13,573 bases of DNA from a bacterium (GTDB taxonomy: Bacteria; UBA9089), in the NCBI GenBank assembly GCA_003485015.1, contig DNCN01000185.1:1-13573 (forward strand). Reading direction: 5' to 3'. A program made the translations under genes and the position numbers. Numbering within the stretch: position 1 is the first letter of the stretch; each line of letters starts with the position of its first letter. The notes under the pieces are model-generated. The model saw only the letters and a program-made list of their open reading frames with translations. It did no database searches and had not been told where the DNA came from. Shown here in pieces: positions 13,502-13,573 of this stretch.

Positions 13502-13573
13502 GATTACAGATAAGTATATTTTGAGACATATTAACAGAAGTTGTGCGAAATTTGACTAATCTTTAAAAATAGG

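Noticed and set aside
1..13573. CRISPR array, tRNA or rRNA gene, insertion sequence, toxin-antitoxin or defence island.
   Set aside because: I saw no regularly spaced direct repeats, no cloverleaf or rRNA-like sequence, no transposase, and no defence-type domain in the intact genes.

Overview
The window reads as a chromosomal stretch of core metabolism from an anaerobic bacterium. Supporting signs are an oxygen-sensitive class III (glycyl radical) ribonucleotide reductase as the only RNR visible, a two-subunit NAD-linked dihydroorotate dehydrogenase (PyrK plus type 1B PyrD), PyrR-type attenuation as in many Gram-positive and deep-branching bacteria, good Shine-Dalgarno sites, and several TTG or GTG starts. 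Base composition is moderate. I cannot place it in a phylum from sequence alone. Gene and remnant content (Mut7-C protein, nucleotidyltransferase and LemA relics) would suit an uncultivated candidate-phylum bacterium, but that is only inference.

Layout. Bases 1-344 hold a cluster of small hairpins and a 29-codon relic of an ATPase-like gene, and then panC and radA run on the + strand (345-2566). radA converges tail to tail with a Mut7-C RNase-like gene and a class II aldolase-like gene on the - strand (2563-3729). Bases 3730-4438 hold no intact gene. They contain a promoter for the aldolase, a promoter-like site facing right, and decayed pieces of a nucleotidyltransferase-like gene and of a lemA gene. 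From 4439 to 13308 everything is on the - strand, in two blocks. Read in the direction of transcription, the first is nrdR-nrdD-redoxin (13308 to 10147). The second is pyrR-pyrB-pyrC-(75-aa membrane protein)-pyrK-pyrD-pyrF (9949 to 4439). The right end (13309-13573) is the nrdR control region plus AT-rich DNA with an inverted repeat.

How the genes work together. The nrd block makes deoxynucleotides anaerobically: NrdD is the reductase, the small CPSC protein is its likely electron donor, and NrdR is its nucleotide-sensing repressor. Two NrdR-box-like palindromes, with cores exactly 31 bp apart, overlap a TTGACA promoter in front of nrdR, so the block looks autoregulated. The pyr block converts carbamoyl phosphate to UMP except for the PyrE step. 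carAB, pyrE and a pyrI-like regulatory subunit are not in the window. A 197-base leader before pyrR carries a complete PyrR attenuator: a PyrR-loop hairpin with a CNGNGA hexaloop, a 12-bp antiterminator pairing, and a 13-bp terminator stem. Both blocks supply nucleotides and lie head to tail, so any read-through from nrd must pass the pyr attenuator.

I did not find a clear new multi-gene system. The points most worth following are the small membrane protein inside the pyr operon, the hairpin that displays the redoxin gene's Shine-Dalgarno in its loop, substituted active-site residues in the aldolase-like and Mut7-C proteins, and the string of gene relics in the gaps.
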